64,000 nucleotides of DNA from Legionella sp. (GCA_031291115.1 JARLJQ010000037.1:62001-126000); one strand, 5' to 3'; shown: positions 6,818-16,639, counted from the first letter of the stretch. Notes: a model not told the origin generated them from the sequence alone. Made by a program: numbers and translations.

Positions 6818-9415
6818 ATGATAAAACTAAAAAGCCTCAATAAACTTACACAATTTTTTTTATTTTCGTTCTGTTTGCTAACCTCAGCCTTTGCGTTTGC
6901 TGATGGTACAATTATCACCAGCACACCAGAAACAAAACCATTCACCGTTGCCAATGGTTTCACGAGCGGAGAGCCATGGAGTCCTGTTTGGCATTTTAAA
7001 AATAGCACATATGTTGTTTGGGTAGATGCAAATTATCGTGCTTGGGTAACTCAAGTTACGGATGGCAAATCTACAATAGTTCCATTAGATACACAAAGTG
7101 ATTACACCGTGCAGCCCGATGGCCATCACAGATTTTCTTTAGGTGTCGACAGTGAGGGGTACATACACATCACTGGTGATATGCATAATTATTCAGATTT
7201 AACCGATCAAGTCATCAATCCTTATCCCAAACGCTATCAAAAGCAAATCATTCTTTATTGGAAGTCCAACCAGCCTGAAGACGTAAGCAGTGGCTTTAGC
7301 TTTGCAGGTGGCGATGTATCAACGGCTATTCCTGGTGGTGGCTGGACAGTTGGAAGATTTTTTGCAGATAACAAGGGACTCTTATATTACTCTTCCATGG
7401 TTCATGCCTTTGAAGCGTTAAATATGCTTGGCGGACAAGCAGTAGGTCTTTATCGCTATGACGTAGAAACTAAAAAATGGCAAGCGATTGGGGATGTTGT
7501 GCCATACACCACTCCTTATATTTCTCACATTAAACCCGTTTTTTATTGGGAGTTATCTGGGTTTCAACATAGTTTTTTTCAAAACTATCAACCCAGTTTT
7601 AAATTCGACAAGAATAATGTTTTACACTTTGCGGCCACAGTAAATACTAACCCTGATCTTTCCAACTCGAATCGACTCATCTATGCTGAATCACCTGACG
7701 GCGGTAATACCTGGCGACACATTAATGGCACCGCGATGACAGGCCTTCCATTACGTGGCATTGATGGCTTGCCAAACTCAGTTGACGTGGTTGCTGAAGA
7801 TAAAAACGGTAGTGGCTTTGGTGCATCAGTAGGTACGATCACAGATACCAATAATTACACCGGCATTTCAATTAGTAACCTATGGTACGTTTGGGACGGT
7901 AAAGCCTGGACGAATAACACGACGCAAAACATACCAAAGAACTTACCGATTTCAACGATGGGTTATCGACTACCTGATAATAAATTGTTATTCAACTCGC
8001 CTAACGGCACTAAAATTTTGTTTAGTGATAATTTAACTACTAGAATACAAGGCTACGATTTTACTGATTATAAAAGCTTCACTAATATTGATGATTATAG
8101 TTTACAGCGCACAGGAACTCTCTATGGCTTAGCTGTCCTTAAAGATAATTCACAAATCGTTTTAAAGACTACAATTGAATCTGCTCCACTTCCTGACGGA
8201 TGGACAGGACAAGATATAGATACCGTAACAACTGGCTTTGGTGGCAACTCTGGTTACAAAAATGGGCATTTTATCATGACCTCTTATGGCCAAGGTATGG
8301 ATGAGGTTAATGACTCATTCCATTATACTTATTCAAAAATGAGTGGTGATGGAACCATTAGTGCGCATGTCACAATGCCGAGAGGATATTCACACTCAGG
8401 CGTCATGATGCGTGAAACACTAGATCCAAACTCTAAATTTGCGGCGGCGCTTTTAAATCCACGACCAGATGGTGTTAATTCAATGCTCGTCTGGCGTGCT
8501 CAACCAGCTAGTAATTCAATTGGGGCTAGCGTTGCTACCTCTGAATCATCAGTATGGCTGCGTCTAAACAGAACAGGAGATGTCTTTACAGGTTATGTTT
8601 CCAGTGACGGCACAACTTGGACAAAGACGTACAGCACCACTGTCTCTATGGCAAATGAGATTTATGTAGGTCTGGCTTCGGCAAGCTATGCCAATGCTTA
8701 TTACTCTGTGAGAACTGATTTTGACAATGTAGTGAGTCCGCAGCCTGCTTGTGTGCGTGCAAACCCTACTGTGACTCTTTCACCCTCTCAAGTTTCAGGA
8801 CCTGCCGGTGGTAGTGTCAGCCTCGCAGTGAAAGTAACAAACAATGATTCTGCCGGCTGCAGTAACTCTACATTTAATTTAACCAGTACGTTACCCATTA
8901 ACATCACAGGAGGACTAAGTTTCTCAACACCCAGTCTGGCACCTGAAGCGACTATTAACGCCATACTGAAGGCAACTTCTGACCAAACGTTAGCTTCAGG
9001 AAATTATACGTTAGCGGTGAATGCAACCAATGCGAGTGCAACCAGTTATACTACTCAAGCCAGCGCAATTTATGCAGTTACAGAGGCGCAAAGTTGCGTG
9101 TTAAAATCACCAACGATGCAGATTAGTCCAATCAGCCAAACAACACAAGGTACTAATCCTGTGACATATACTTTATCAGTACTTAGTAATGACACAGCCA
9201 CGTGCCCAGCGCGTTTATTGCAATTTTCTGCCAGCACCTCACCTTATGGCATCAAGATGTTTATGGAGCCATACAATGTATTTGTTTCGCCAGGTAAAAC
9301 CATTAAATCAGCGATTACAGCAACGCCTTTAGCGAATTTACCTAAGCAACCATACAGCTTGATGGTGACCGATGTTAGCGGTGCTAAAGCAAGTTCGACG
9401 TTGATTTTGAAATAA
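6818..9415 (+). CDS. Large secreted BNR-repeat/concanavalin-like protein
   Basis: 865 residues with a signal peptide ending SAFAFA. Start ATG 6818 is taken over ATG 6794 because AAGGA lies 7 bases upstream. Residues ~30-440 resemble the BNR_4 propeller family (HHRFSLGVDSEGYIHI, SPDGGNTW), known from polysaccharide lyases and sialidase-like proteins. Residues ~450-635 form a concanavalin-like beta-sandwich of DUF1349 type (MSGDGTISAHV, SGVMMRETLDP, WLRLNRTGDVFTGYVSSDG). The last ~230 residues are two Ig-like NEW3-type repeats, each opening with a Cys (CVRANPTVTLSP and CVLKSPTMQISP). Likely an extracellular carbohydrate-active or binding protein, possibly a type II secretion substrate; substrate unknown. 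Confidence 0.7.
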   Translation: MIKLKSLNKLTQFFLFSFCLLTSAFAFADGTIITSTPETKPFTVANGFTSGEPWSPVWHFKNSTYVVWVDANYRAWVTQVTDGKSTIVPLDTQSDYTVQPDGHHRFSLGVDSEGYIHITGDMHNYSDLTDQVINPYPKRYQKQIILYWKSNQPEDVSSGFSFAGGDVSTAIPGGGWTVGRFFADNKGLLYYSSMVHAFEALNMLGGQAVGLYRYDVETKKWQAIGDVVPYTTPYISHIKPVFYWELSGFQHSFFQNYQPSFKFDKNNVLHFAATVNTNPDLSNSNRLIYAESPDGGNTWRHINGTAMTGLPLRGIDGLPNSVDVVAEDKNGSGFGASVGTITDTNNYTGISISNLWYVWDGKAWTNNTTQNIPKNLPISTMGYRLPDNKLLFNSPNGTKILFSDNLTTRIQGYDFTDYKSFTNIDDYSLQRTGTLYGLAVLKDNSQIVLKTTIESAPLPDGWTGQDIDTVTTGFGGNSGYKNGHFIMTSYGQGMDEVNDSFHYTYSKMSGDGTISAHVTMPRGYSHSGVMMRETLDPNSKFAAALLNPRPDGVNSMLVWRAQPASNSIGASVATSESSVWLRLNRTGDVFTGYVSSDGTTWTKTYSTTVSMANEIYVGLASASYANAYYSVRTDFDNVVSPQPACVRANPTVTLSPSQVSGPAGGSVSLAVKVTNNDSAGCSNSTFNLTSTLPINITGGLSFSTPSLAPEATINAILKATSDQTLASGNYTLAVNATNASATSYTTQASAIYAVTEAQSCVLKSPTMQISPISQTTQGTNPVTYTLSVLSNDTATCPARLLQFSASTSPYGIKMFMEPYNVFVSPGKTIKSAITATPLANLPKQPYSLMVTDVSGAKASSTLILK

Positions 9416-9465
9416 CACTCGATAGTGTTCCGCACGCGCGGCTTTAAGCCGTCATATTTTTGAGC

Positions 9466-9507
9466 GAGTTATTATTAAATCTGCCTTACAGGATTTGACA
9501 ATAACTC
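9466..9507. terminator. Hairpin between convergent genes
   Basis: Imperfect inverted repeat (GAGTTATTATTAAATC / GATTTGACAATAACTC) between convergent genes. A smaller hairpin, CGGCTTTAAGCCG at 9439-9451, is followed by TCATATTTTT and is a better intrinsic terminator for the plus-strand gene. Confidence 0.4.
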
Positions 9508-9530
9508 TGCACAATGAAGCATCCAGCGTC

Positions 9531-10448
9531 TTATTCTCTAGCCGTTCCCATGCGCAACCAATGAATCCTCAGCGAATCAAGATTAATTTTATGGCTAAAC
9601 AAGGTAATCAACGCACCAGCCAAGATTAAAATCATCCCGATCGCCGTCATTAAGCGCACCGACTCTCCCAGAAGCAGTATTCCAAAAATAACCACAAAAA
9701 CCGGTTCTAAAACCGATAAAATAGAAGCTCGTTCAGAGCTAATATATTTTAAACTATGCAACATTAATAAAATGGGGGCTACCGTAGCTACTACTGAAAT
9801 GCCCATTAGATGCATCCAGACATCACTTGATGTAGGCACAGTCAAAGTATGGTTATACAAAGAACCAATCATACAAGTAACCATGCAGCCAAGGCAGACC
9901 ATTAAAGTAGACATATTTGGTGAAATTTTGTTTCGCTTGCTGGCAATGATATAACAGGCATAGAAAAATGCTGAAACAACGCCCAATAAGATGCCTCGGA
10001 TACTAAAAGACAATTCACTCATATCGACTAAAAGCATCATGCCAATCATAATAACCACAATCGCCAAGTAATATATTTTAGGAATACTCTGCTTATAAAC
10101 AAAAAAATTAATCATCATAATTAAAACCGGGTAGGTAAAAAAGATAACCATCGATAATCCGGAACTGATGTATTGGCAGGCTACGAAAAAGAGCCAGGTT
10201 GAGACTCCATAATAAAAAACACCGGCTAAAAAAGCATCAAACATTTGTTTGTATGTGTCAGTAGTTCTTTTTATTTTCGGCAATAAGATGAGCAGAATAA
10301 CAATGCTTGAAATGAAAAAGCGCCAAAATAACATCGTGCTTTCAGATAGGTTGCCGTTAATTGCGCTGATGCCAAAATAGCCAAGAAAGCCGTATAAAAA
10401 ACCAGAAAGGATTGCATAAACTGAGCCACGATGTTCTTGTGTCATCAT
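9531..10448 (-). CDS. DMT-superfamily transporter (two EamA domains)
   Basis: 305 residues made almost entirely of ten hydrophobic segments in two EamA halves; the second half is marked by SSERASILSVLEPVFVVIFG, a typical EamA signature. Inner-membrane drug/metabolite exporter family; substrate cannot be predicted. Two consecutive ATG codons begin the frame. It converges on the BNR gene, with a hairpin between them, and diverges from the NTPDase gene across 261 bp. Confidence 0.85.
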   Translation of the reverse strand: MMTQEHRGSVYAILSGFLYGFLGYFGISAINGNLSESTMLFWRFFISSIVILLILLPKIKRTTDTYKQMFDAFLAGVFYYGVSTWLFFVACQYISSGLSMVIFFTYPVLIMMINFFVYKQSIPKIYYLAIVVIMIGMMLLVDMSELSFSIRGILLGVVSAFFYACYIIASKRNKISPNMSTLMVCLGCMVTCMIGSLYNHTLTVPTSSDVWMHLMGISVVATVAPILLMLHSLKYISSERASILSVLEPVFVVIFGILLLGESVRLMTAIGMILILAGALITLFSHKINLDSLRIHWLRMGTARE

Positions 10449-10709
10449 AAGTTACCGCCAGAAAACTAAACATGAAATTGTATATTGCTAACGTACCAAT
10501 AAGCTCTGAAAATAACAGTTTGACATCTTGCGCTAATCCGCAGAAGTGTGTTCAAGAGTTTTTCCCAAATCTATTAAGAAGTTATTAGTAATTATCATGG
10601 AAAATTACTGTAAAAACAGTGTATCATCTTTTTGTTTCATAGTACCATATTGAAATCAAAAAGAACATAGTGTATTATCTTCGCACTCACCTATCAGGGA
10701 TCCTGACTT

Positions 10710-11846
10710 ATGACGCGTTTTTTGATCTTAATCTCCTGTCTTTTTTTAATCACTAACAACGCTCATGCTGAAAAATCTCCCTGTACAGAGCACAAATGCA
10801 TCGCCGTAATCGATGCGGGAAGTACCGGATCAAGACTGCACGTATTCTCCTACGATATGGATAAAACCAATACGCCAATAAATATTACTGAAGTCTGGGC
10901 AAAAAAAACAACACCCGGCTTTGCAAGCATTGAAGCCACCCCCAATAATATAGATGCCTACCTGACTATCCTGCTCTCCGGTGCGTCAGTACAACATGTT
11001 CCTGTTTATTTTTATGCCACAGCCGGCATGCGTCTGCTATCACAATCCAAACAAAAAGCCTATTATCAAAATCTAAAAAACTGGTTTGATCATCAATCGA
11101 ATTGGCAACTTGTTGAAGCAAAAACCATTAAAGGAAATGATGAAGCATTATATGATTGGCTTGCAGTGAACTACCATCTTGGAACCCTTCAATCAAAAAC
11201 AGAACATTCTGTAGGTGTGATGGATATCGGTGGTGCCTCTATACAAATCGCCTTTCCTGTACAAACTAATCAGGTTGAGCCTCAAGAATCACAAGTAGAA
11301 CTCGATCTATACGGCCAGCATATCAGCTTATTCGTTCACAGCTTTCTAGGATTAGGTCAAACTGAAATAACACACCAACTGCTTGATTCACCAGCCTGTT
11401 TTCCTAACAACTACCCTCTTCCAAATGGTCAGATAGGACAAGGTAATGCGCCGGAATGCGCTCAAGAAATTACCTCTCTAATTAATGACGTGCATAAGGC
11501 CAAGAGCATAGTTCAATCACCACTAACGAATAACCCGGTTAGCTCCTGGTATGCTATTGGCGGTATTTCCAATCTGGCTGAAAGCAAACCCTTTCAATTT
11601 CAAAACAACCAATTAACCACTCAAGAATTACTGCAGCAAGCAAATAGCCTGGTGTGTCAGCAATCTTGGGATGATCTCAGCAGTCAGTTTCCTAACAACG
11701 ACTACCTCGATGGTTATTGCCTCATGCCCTCTTTTTATCATACCTTAATGGTAGAGGGTTATGGATTTTCTCCTAATCAAACAGTGAATTACGTGCCCTC
11801 AGCAGAAAATCTGGATTGGACTCTGGGAGTAGTCTTGCATCATTAG
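10710..11846 (+). CDS. Ecto-nucleoside triphosphate diphosphohydrolase (GDA1/CD39)
   Basis: 378 residues, signal peptide ending NNAHA. All five apyrase conserved regions are present: VIDAGSTGSRLHVF (ACR1), YATAGMRLL (ACR2), EALYDWLAVNY (ACR3), VMDIGGASIQIAF (ACR4) and WYAIGGISN (ACR5). The family hydrolyses extracellular NTPs and NDPs with a divalent metal. It is mainly eukaryotic, and in L. pneumophila the secreted homologue Lpg1905 contributes to intracellular growth. Gene order relative to gltX-letS downstream is compatible with this being the Lpg1905 orthologue (from memory). Exported, probably soluble. Confidence 0.9.
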   Translation: MTRFLILISCLFLITNNAHAEKSPCTEHKCIAVIDAGSTGSRLHVFSYDMDKTNTPINITEVWAKKTTPGFASIEATPNNIDAYLTILLSGASVQHVPVYFYATAGMRLLSQSKQKAYYQNLKNWFDHQSNWQLVEAKTIKGNDEALYDWLAVNYHLGTLQSKTEHSVGVMDIGGASIQIAFPVQTNQVEPQESQVELDLYGQHISLFVHSFLGLGQTEITHQLLDSPACFPNNYPLPNGQIGQGNAPECAQEITSLINDVHKAKSIVQSPLTNNPVSSWYAIGGISNLAESKPFQFQNNQLTTQELLQQANSLVCQQSWDDLSSQFPNNDYLDGYCLMPSFYHTLMVEGYGFSPNQTVNYVPSAENLDWTLGVVLHH

Positions 11847-11862
11847 TAGCTATCTTAGCCGT

Positions 11863-11990
11863 ATTAAATTCACTATTTAAGTTGACAAATTAATATTCAA
11901 TACTACATACTTGGACAAAACAATAGCTCTCCGATCACAAAATGAACTTATTATGTAGTTATCATTGAGCTCCCTCGCTATTCAGTAACC
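11863..11990 (+). promoter_or_regulatory. Repeated promoter-like block upstream of an effector-like gene
   Basis: TTGACA (11882-11887) is followed after 16 bases by TACATA (11904-11909). The block from 11863 to about 11940 is clearly homologous to 18331-18410, which carries TTGACA-N16-TATAAT. The following 11950-11985 (TTATGTAGTTATCAT...CCTCGCTATTCAG) matches 22908-22940. It leaves a leader of about 200 bases before the start at 12117. Confidence 0.5.
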
Positions 11991-12116
11991 GGTAGAAGAA
12001 TATTGAGGACACTCTGTAAAATAGATTAGAACAAAGAGGGAATGTAAGTATTTTCTGGATAAACCCCTATTTTTTGTCTAAAATATAGACATAACGGATG
12101 ATTCAGGGAATGGTCC

Positions 12117-12917
12117 ATGTCCAAGAATGGAGAAAATCTACAGGAACTATTGGCCTATAAAGACTCACATGCTCCCTGGTTTTGGAATGAATTTTCACCT
12201 CCTGCCTTGGTAAAACGCAACTTAAAGCTTTTAAGAGGATTAAGTGGCCCATCAAAAATGGCACTTGAAGAACTAGACCAATTATCCGAACAGGATATCA
12301 AGAGCACTCTCTTAGCTTATAAAACACGCTCAAAACAAAGCGCTGATTTAAGTGCAGCTCCAACAACAGCCTCTCAATTTTTTCATTCTACACTCTCAAA
12401 ATCACCCTATTTTTGTGAAATAATCCCTTACTCAGAACGCATTCATAATAGCCCCATAAAATCGCAACCTAATTTACTGTCTGCATCCGAGCAAACGAAT
12501 TCTGATACATCCCCAAAGACCGAGCCAGTTCATGGATTCCATTTAAGTGAAGGAGAGGCCTTTTCATCTACACGCTATTTTTCTGATGACAAAAAAAGCC
12601 GCGCGCAAATTATTGCAAAAAACGGGGCATTTAAAGCAACGCATCAAAATTTAAATAACGAGCAAAAAACTGATTTGGCTTTTGAAATGAGCTATCAATT
12701 TTTGCTAAATTTGTCTCCTGAGCATAAGAAAATAAAAATTAGCGGCTCCCCCGAAATGGTTCACCGTCTGCATGCAGCCTTCTTGTGCTTACAAAAAGAA
12801 TCAGGAACTCGTTATGCCGATGTAACGTTTAAGCTGCCAGAAGAGACCGCCATTGCCCCAGTAGAATACAATGATACATACACCTGGGAACACTCCATGA
12901 ATCCCCACAACAGCTAG
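12117..12917 (+). CDS. Hypothetical effector-like protein (possible 5' part of a frameshifted gene)
   Basis: 266 residues, start ATG 12117 with AGGGA 7 bases upstream. No recognised domain, no signal peptide or membrane segment; charged, Ser/Thr-rich central region (residues ~75-140). It ends ...NPHNS at TAG 12915-12917. The -1 frame is open across the stop and reads QQLAQWRDFIK directly into the next ORF, which itself lacks a good ribosome site. One extra C in the CCCC run near 12903 would fuse both into a protein of about 660 residues. So this may be the N-terminal part of one broken gene, or a frameshift-expressed pair. Confidence 0.55.
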   Translation: MSKNGENLQELLAYKDSHAPWFWNEFSPPALVKRNLKLLRGLSGPSKMALEELDQLSEQDIKSTLLAYKTRSKQSADLSAAPTTASQFFHSTLSKSPYFCEIIPYSERIHNSPIKSQPNLLSASEQTNSDTSPKTEPVHGFHLSEGEAFSSTRYFSDDKKSRAQIIAKNGAFKATHQNLNNEQKTDLAFEMSYQFLLNLSPEHKKIKISGSPEMVHRLHAAFLCLQKESGTRYADVTFKLPEETAIAPVEYNDTYTWEHSMNPHNS

Positions 12918-12940
12918 CCCAATGGCGTGATTTTATCAAA

Positions 12941-14095
12941 ATGGATTTAAACGCACCAACGAATGCCCGTAATACAACGTCTCCAGGCATCACTGATGAA
13001 AACATTACTGAACTGATTGATATGGAGCGCGTTTTTCAAGCCCCTGATTTATCTCAGGAGAACAAGGTGCTGCTGAATGAGTATCAACGTTATTTAAAAA
13101 ATGTATGGATTGATGGACTCAACGAACGACAAAAAGGAAATACAGGTGATCTCATTGGCGAACATGTGGAATTTATGCAGCGTACCGAATCGGCATTACG
13201 GCTGTTTAAAAAAGCCCCCTCACTTGAGAAGGAATTCACGGCATTAAAGACGCTGTATATAAAAACCTCCGAATCACATCAAGAATTGTTAGATACACTT
13301 CATCAAAACGACGTAGAATACGAAACACGCATGAAAGAGCTGATGCCGCAACTTCAAAAAGCACGGCGAGAGGCGTTGGAAGAATGTATTCGCAACCTCA
13401 GTGAACATCTTAAGATAGAGATATCACTCAATCCTCGTTTGAGTAAAGAGCTTCGCAATAATCTGCAGACACACTCACAAGCCCTGCAAAAGATGAACGA
13501 ATTTATTCAGAGCAAGGAAGAATTGTCTGACGACATAATGCGTTCTTGTGGTGTACAGATGCTTCAGGCACTCGACTGTTTAGAACCCATCCGAGATTAC
13601 TCAGAATCCGCCTTATTTCAGCAGATGAAAGACTATTCAAAAAAACAAGCTGAAATAAAGGTAGAAATCATTAAAACCCAACCCGTACAATTAATACAGG
13701 CAAGCAACCACGTGAAAGAACGCCTACATCAGTTCAAAAAAGAATTTCAGGAGCCTAAGGCATCAGAACGATTATTTAGCCCTGAAGAAAAAGAACAATT
13801 GGAGACACTAATTGATAAAGTGGAATGCTGTATTAATGGCATTGAAACAGAAGGAGGCAAAGTCTCTTTGAAGCAACTGGTCGAAATGCTGAATCAAATG
13901 ATTGAAGCACCGAAGCTAAGCCAGGAACAGGCTGAGGCATTCCAGAAAGGCATTGATAAGGCGGTTCCTCACATAAAAACTAATCCTGAATTGATGCAGG
14001 CTCTTTTTGAAATAAATACCTCAATGAAAGCCTCTGTCGAATCAGTACCGTTACCCCAGGAGCCAGACAATTCGCAAGGACTGGCAATGTCCTAA
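12941..14095 (+). CDS. Coiled-coil effector-like protein (possible 3' part of a frameshifted gene)
   Basis: 384 residues, almost wholly helical and charged, with long coiled-coil stretches (residues ~75-215 and ~235-330). It contains neither a signal peptide nor a membrane segment. The frame is open upstream of the ATG back to about 12875, overlapping the preceding gene in a different frame, and no Shine-Dalgarno sequence is evident before 12941. Proteins of this type are common among Dot/Icm substrates; function unknown. Read with the entry at 12117. Confidence 0.55.
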   Translation: MDLNAPTNARNTTSPGITDENITELIDMERVFQAPDLSQENKVLLNEYQRYLKNVWIDGLNERQKGNTGDLIGEHVEFMQRTESALRLFKKAPSLEKEFTALKTLYIKTSESHQELLDTLHQNDVEYETRMKELMPQLQKARREALEECIRNLSEHLKIEISLNPRLSKELRNNLQTHSQALQKMNEFIQSKEELSDDIMRSCGVQMLQALDCLEPIRDYSESALFQQMKDYSKKQAEIKVEIIKTQPVQLIQASNHVKERLHQFKKEFQEPKASERLFSPEEKEQLETLIDKVECCINGIETEGGKVSLKQLVEMLNQMIEAPKLSQEQAEAFQKGIDKAVPHIKTNPELMQALFEINTSMKASVESVPLPQEPDNSQGLAMS

Positions 14096-14168
14096 AAAAA
14101 TCACACAGGTGTCTTTGTTCTACAAATGCACTATAATAAGGCAAATTTTTAATCAAAGGAGCAAAAAC

Positions 14169-15005
14169 ATGTCATTGGAAATCGAACTTTTTAAACTCAT
14201 TAGTAAAAAAAAATACCCTGAAGCAATTACTCTGTTAAACAACAAGGAAGTCAACATTAATGCTTTAGATGAAGAAGGATGTTCCTTATTGATGGCGGCG
14301 GTAAGGAAGTCATTGGGTGCGCCTAAAGAGCGCTATGCATTTATTGAGCAAGTACTCTCAAACCCCAATTTTCAACATGCCAACAAACCAATAGACGGGG
14401 TGTCTGGTACGTCATTTGAAATGGCAATAATCAAAGATGACGTAACACTGGTAGAGCTTATCTTAAAATACAAAGAGGACAAAGGCATTGAGGTAATTTT
14501 TAACAAAGATAAATTATTGTATGAACAACAAGCCCGGGAAGTTCAACTTATGAAAGAACAGATGAAGAATGAACCGGCCATGTCGCTTGCTAATTACCTA
14601 GATAAGCAACAAAAAATTATGGCTTCTCTTCTCAATGCCACCGTCCTTCATGCCATCAAGACAGACGACCCTTCTCTGCTGCAACGGCTATTTAACGCGG
14701 GCGCAAAACTGCATCATCCATTAAAAGATGGGACTTATACGATGGATTTAGTCAGAGATAAAGAAGAATCAGCGGTATACAAATGGCTATCCAAATACAT
14801 TAAAGAGCAAATTTCCTCATCTTCCAGTAGTTTTTTTGCCGCCAGTAGCCTGGCACGAAAACACGGAGAAAAAGAACAAGCCCTTGTTGAGAAACAAATC
14901 CAATCCACGAGAGAATCTATTATGAAGATGTTTAAATTTCATGATATTTCTGACAAACAACTTGCTGGAAAAGAAGAACCGAAGCCTCAACAAACCCCTA
15001 AGTAA
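14169..15005 (+). CDS. Ankyrin-like effector candidate
   Basis: 278 residues from ATG 14169, which has AAGGAG 8 bases upstream; a GTG at 14109 is upstream but unsupported. The N-terminal ~110 residues read as ankyrin repeats (NINALDEEGCSLLMAAVRKS and SGTSFEMAIIKDDVTLVELIL), and another unit lies near residues 165-195 (TVLHAIKTDDPSLLQRLFNAG). A Ser-rich stretch (SSSSSFFAASS, about residue 220) and a charged C-terminus ending KEEPKPQQTPK recall Dot/Icm signal regions with acidic residues near the end. A TATAAT hexamer lies at 14132-14137. Confidence 0.6.
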   Translation: MSLEIELFKLISKKKYPEAITLLNNKEVNINALDEEGCSLLMAAVRKSLGAPKERYAFIEQVLSNPNFQHANKPIDGVSGTSFEMAIIKDDVTLVELILKYKEDKGIEVIFNKDKLLYEQQAREVQLMKEQMKNEPAMSLANYLDKQQKIMASLLNATVLHAIKTDDPSLLQRLFNAGAKLHHPLKDGTYTMDLVRDKEESAVYKWLSKYIKEQISSSSSSFFAASSLARKHGEKEQALVEKQIQSTRESIMKMFKFHDISDKQLAGKEEPKPQQTPK

Positions 15006-15020
15006 CACGGCGTAGTTTTC

Positions 15021-15230
15021 TTAACTTAACGCGAGTTCTGGATAAGAGCAGTAGAAATCGTTGTAGGTTGGGCTTTTAGCCCAACAGGAGAGCGCAGCGG
15101 CTTCTTATGCGTCATACAATAACTTGGCACTAAACCAATTATATTGAAGTCGCTACGCTCTCCCGTTGGGCCGAGGCCCAACCTACATTGAATTGTTCTC
15201 TTTCCTTATCCAGAACTGGCGTTAACTTAA
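15021..15230. repeat. Nested palindromic element (R3 arms around R2 hairpin)
   Basis: Outer arms TTAACTTAACGC...TTCTGGATAAG (15021-15046) and their reverse complement (15205-15230) enclose a second inverted repeat, TGTAGGTTGGGC (about 15062) and GCCCAACCTACA (about 15187). The inner unit recurs at 43107-43188 and 29833-29852; the outer arms recur at 5368-5390, 29245-29364 and 32645-32733. Confidence 0.75.
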
Positions 15231-15253
15231 TGGAAGTGCGGCGTAATGATGCA

Positions 15254-16639
15254 TCACATTCCGTACGCATTCTGAATAATCTTATTTTTCCCATTAAATT
15301 GATTCAATATTAAATCAATCTCAATACTTTTAGGATTGTTAATATAAGCAATCACTTTAGTCGATGACTCATTAATATCAGCAAGTTTTTTCCCTGAGTC
15401 TGTACTCTCTTGCAGAGAAACACACTTCAATTTATCAGAAATACATTCCTGAATAATTGTTTGTAACAAGGATACTGATTGAAACCCCAGATACTTAATT
15501 AAATGTGAATGCAGTTGTTTGTCGTTATTACTAGTGGTCATTGCTAAAAAAATTGTCAACAGCGATAAATCATCAGTGTGATGTTTTGAAAGTAACTCTT
15601 TATACAGTTCTACTTGAGCTTTATTTTTAGAAAGACCAGTAAAAAAGCTCAATAACCCTTTCTTTTCATTAAGGCTGGCTATGTAAAAATTTAAACCGCT
15701 TGCTACAGCAACTACCAACGCATTGATTCGCAATTGATTCATCAATATGGCATCAGGAATAATTAAACTCCCTACAGTAAAGTCATCACCAAAGCGTTGC
15801 ACTTTCGCTGCTGCCTTTGCATTATTGACCAACTCAACTTGTTGGTTGACTACAACTGCCAGTAATTGTGAATACAAAGAGGTTTGATTATTAAAGTGGC
15901 GTGAGTCTAAATTAAACTGTTTTACAAGCTTTTGCGTGCCCGGCGCTTTAAATTCTTTAGCCATTAATTCTAATTCGGGCTGAATGTAAGTATAACCAAC
16001 CAGCTCATCACCAGGCATTACCTTGGTATTAAATACAGTATTTCGTTGAATCACCGAATCGATATGTGGAGTCGAGTACATATCAAAAGCATCCTTGGTT
16101 CCATCAACTTCCGTACGAAACACAAGCTGTTCTATTGTTCCATCACCGCGTTTTATAACAAGACCCGTATCTCCAATACCAAAGCCGGCACAAAACAGAT
16201 CCTCGTCGACTTTATAAGTCATACTCAAAGACATAGTAAATTCTGCCGCCATTGCATAGGTGCTACGCAAAGAATAAAGTGTACGAATCAATAAATCGGT
16301 AACATTTTGTGCGCCTAAAGACTCGCTAAGATCAATAGAATACTGCCCCATAAGAGGCACAACATAATCATCAATAAATGAAAAAATAGCCTTACGCTCA
16401 CCACCGAAAAAGCCATCAACTACAATTTGGAAAGCCATTCCCTCTTTAGTATAGCCAATCACTATTTTATCATCTGTATTTTTAGGTTCAGCAATATTTT
16501 GGGCTTGTTCGTTCAGATTCACATAAAGGCTGGAGGCATGTATCTTGCTATTCCCATTATCCAAAGCATTTGGGGTAGATGCATAGGTTACTCCACCTGC
16601 AACGCCATTACATGACTGTACAATGATCGAATGCATCAT
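15254..16639 (-). CDS. PP2C-like (PPM fold) effector candidate
   Basis: 461 residues, no signal peptide. Two stretches fit a PPM/PP2C phosphatase: VVDGFFGGERKA (residues 73-84, compare DGHGG) and FCAGFGIGDTGLVIKRGDGTIEQL (around 155, compare the ANxGDSR strand pair with following dGxxxxL). If correct, Asp75 and the Asp of GDT are the likely metal ligands. The C-terminal ~200 residues are helical and unassigned. It diverges from the nucleotidyltransferase-like gene at 16766 over 126 bp containing a PmrA-box-like site, which favours an effector role. The PP2C call rests on short motifs only. Confidence 0.5.
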   Translation of the reverse strand: MMHSIIVQSCNGVAGGVTYASTPNALDNGNSKIHASSLYVNLNEQAQNIAEPKNTDDKIVIGYTKEGMAFQIVVDGFFGGERKAIFSFIDDYVVPLMGQYSIDLSESLGAQNVTDLLIRTLYSLRSTYAMAAEFTMSLSMTYKVDEDLFCAGFGIGDTGLVIKRGDGTIEQLVFRTEVDGTKDAFDMYSTPHIDSVIQRNTVFNTKVMPGDELVGYTYIQPELELMAKEFKAPGTQKLVKQFNLDSRHFNNQTSLYSQLLAVVVNQQVELVNNAKAAAKVQRFGDDFTVGSLIIPDAILMNQLRINALVVAVASGLNFYIASLNEKKGLLSFFTGLSKNKAQVELYKELLSKHHTDDLSLLTIFLAMTTSNNDKQLHSHLIKYLGFQSVSLLQTIIQECISDKLKCVSLQESTDSGKKLADINESSTKVIAYINNPKSIEIDLILNQFNGKNKIIQNAYGM

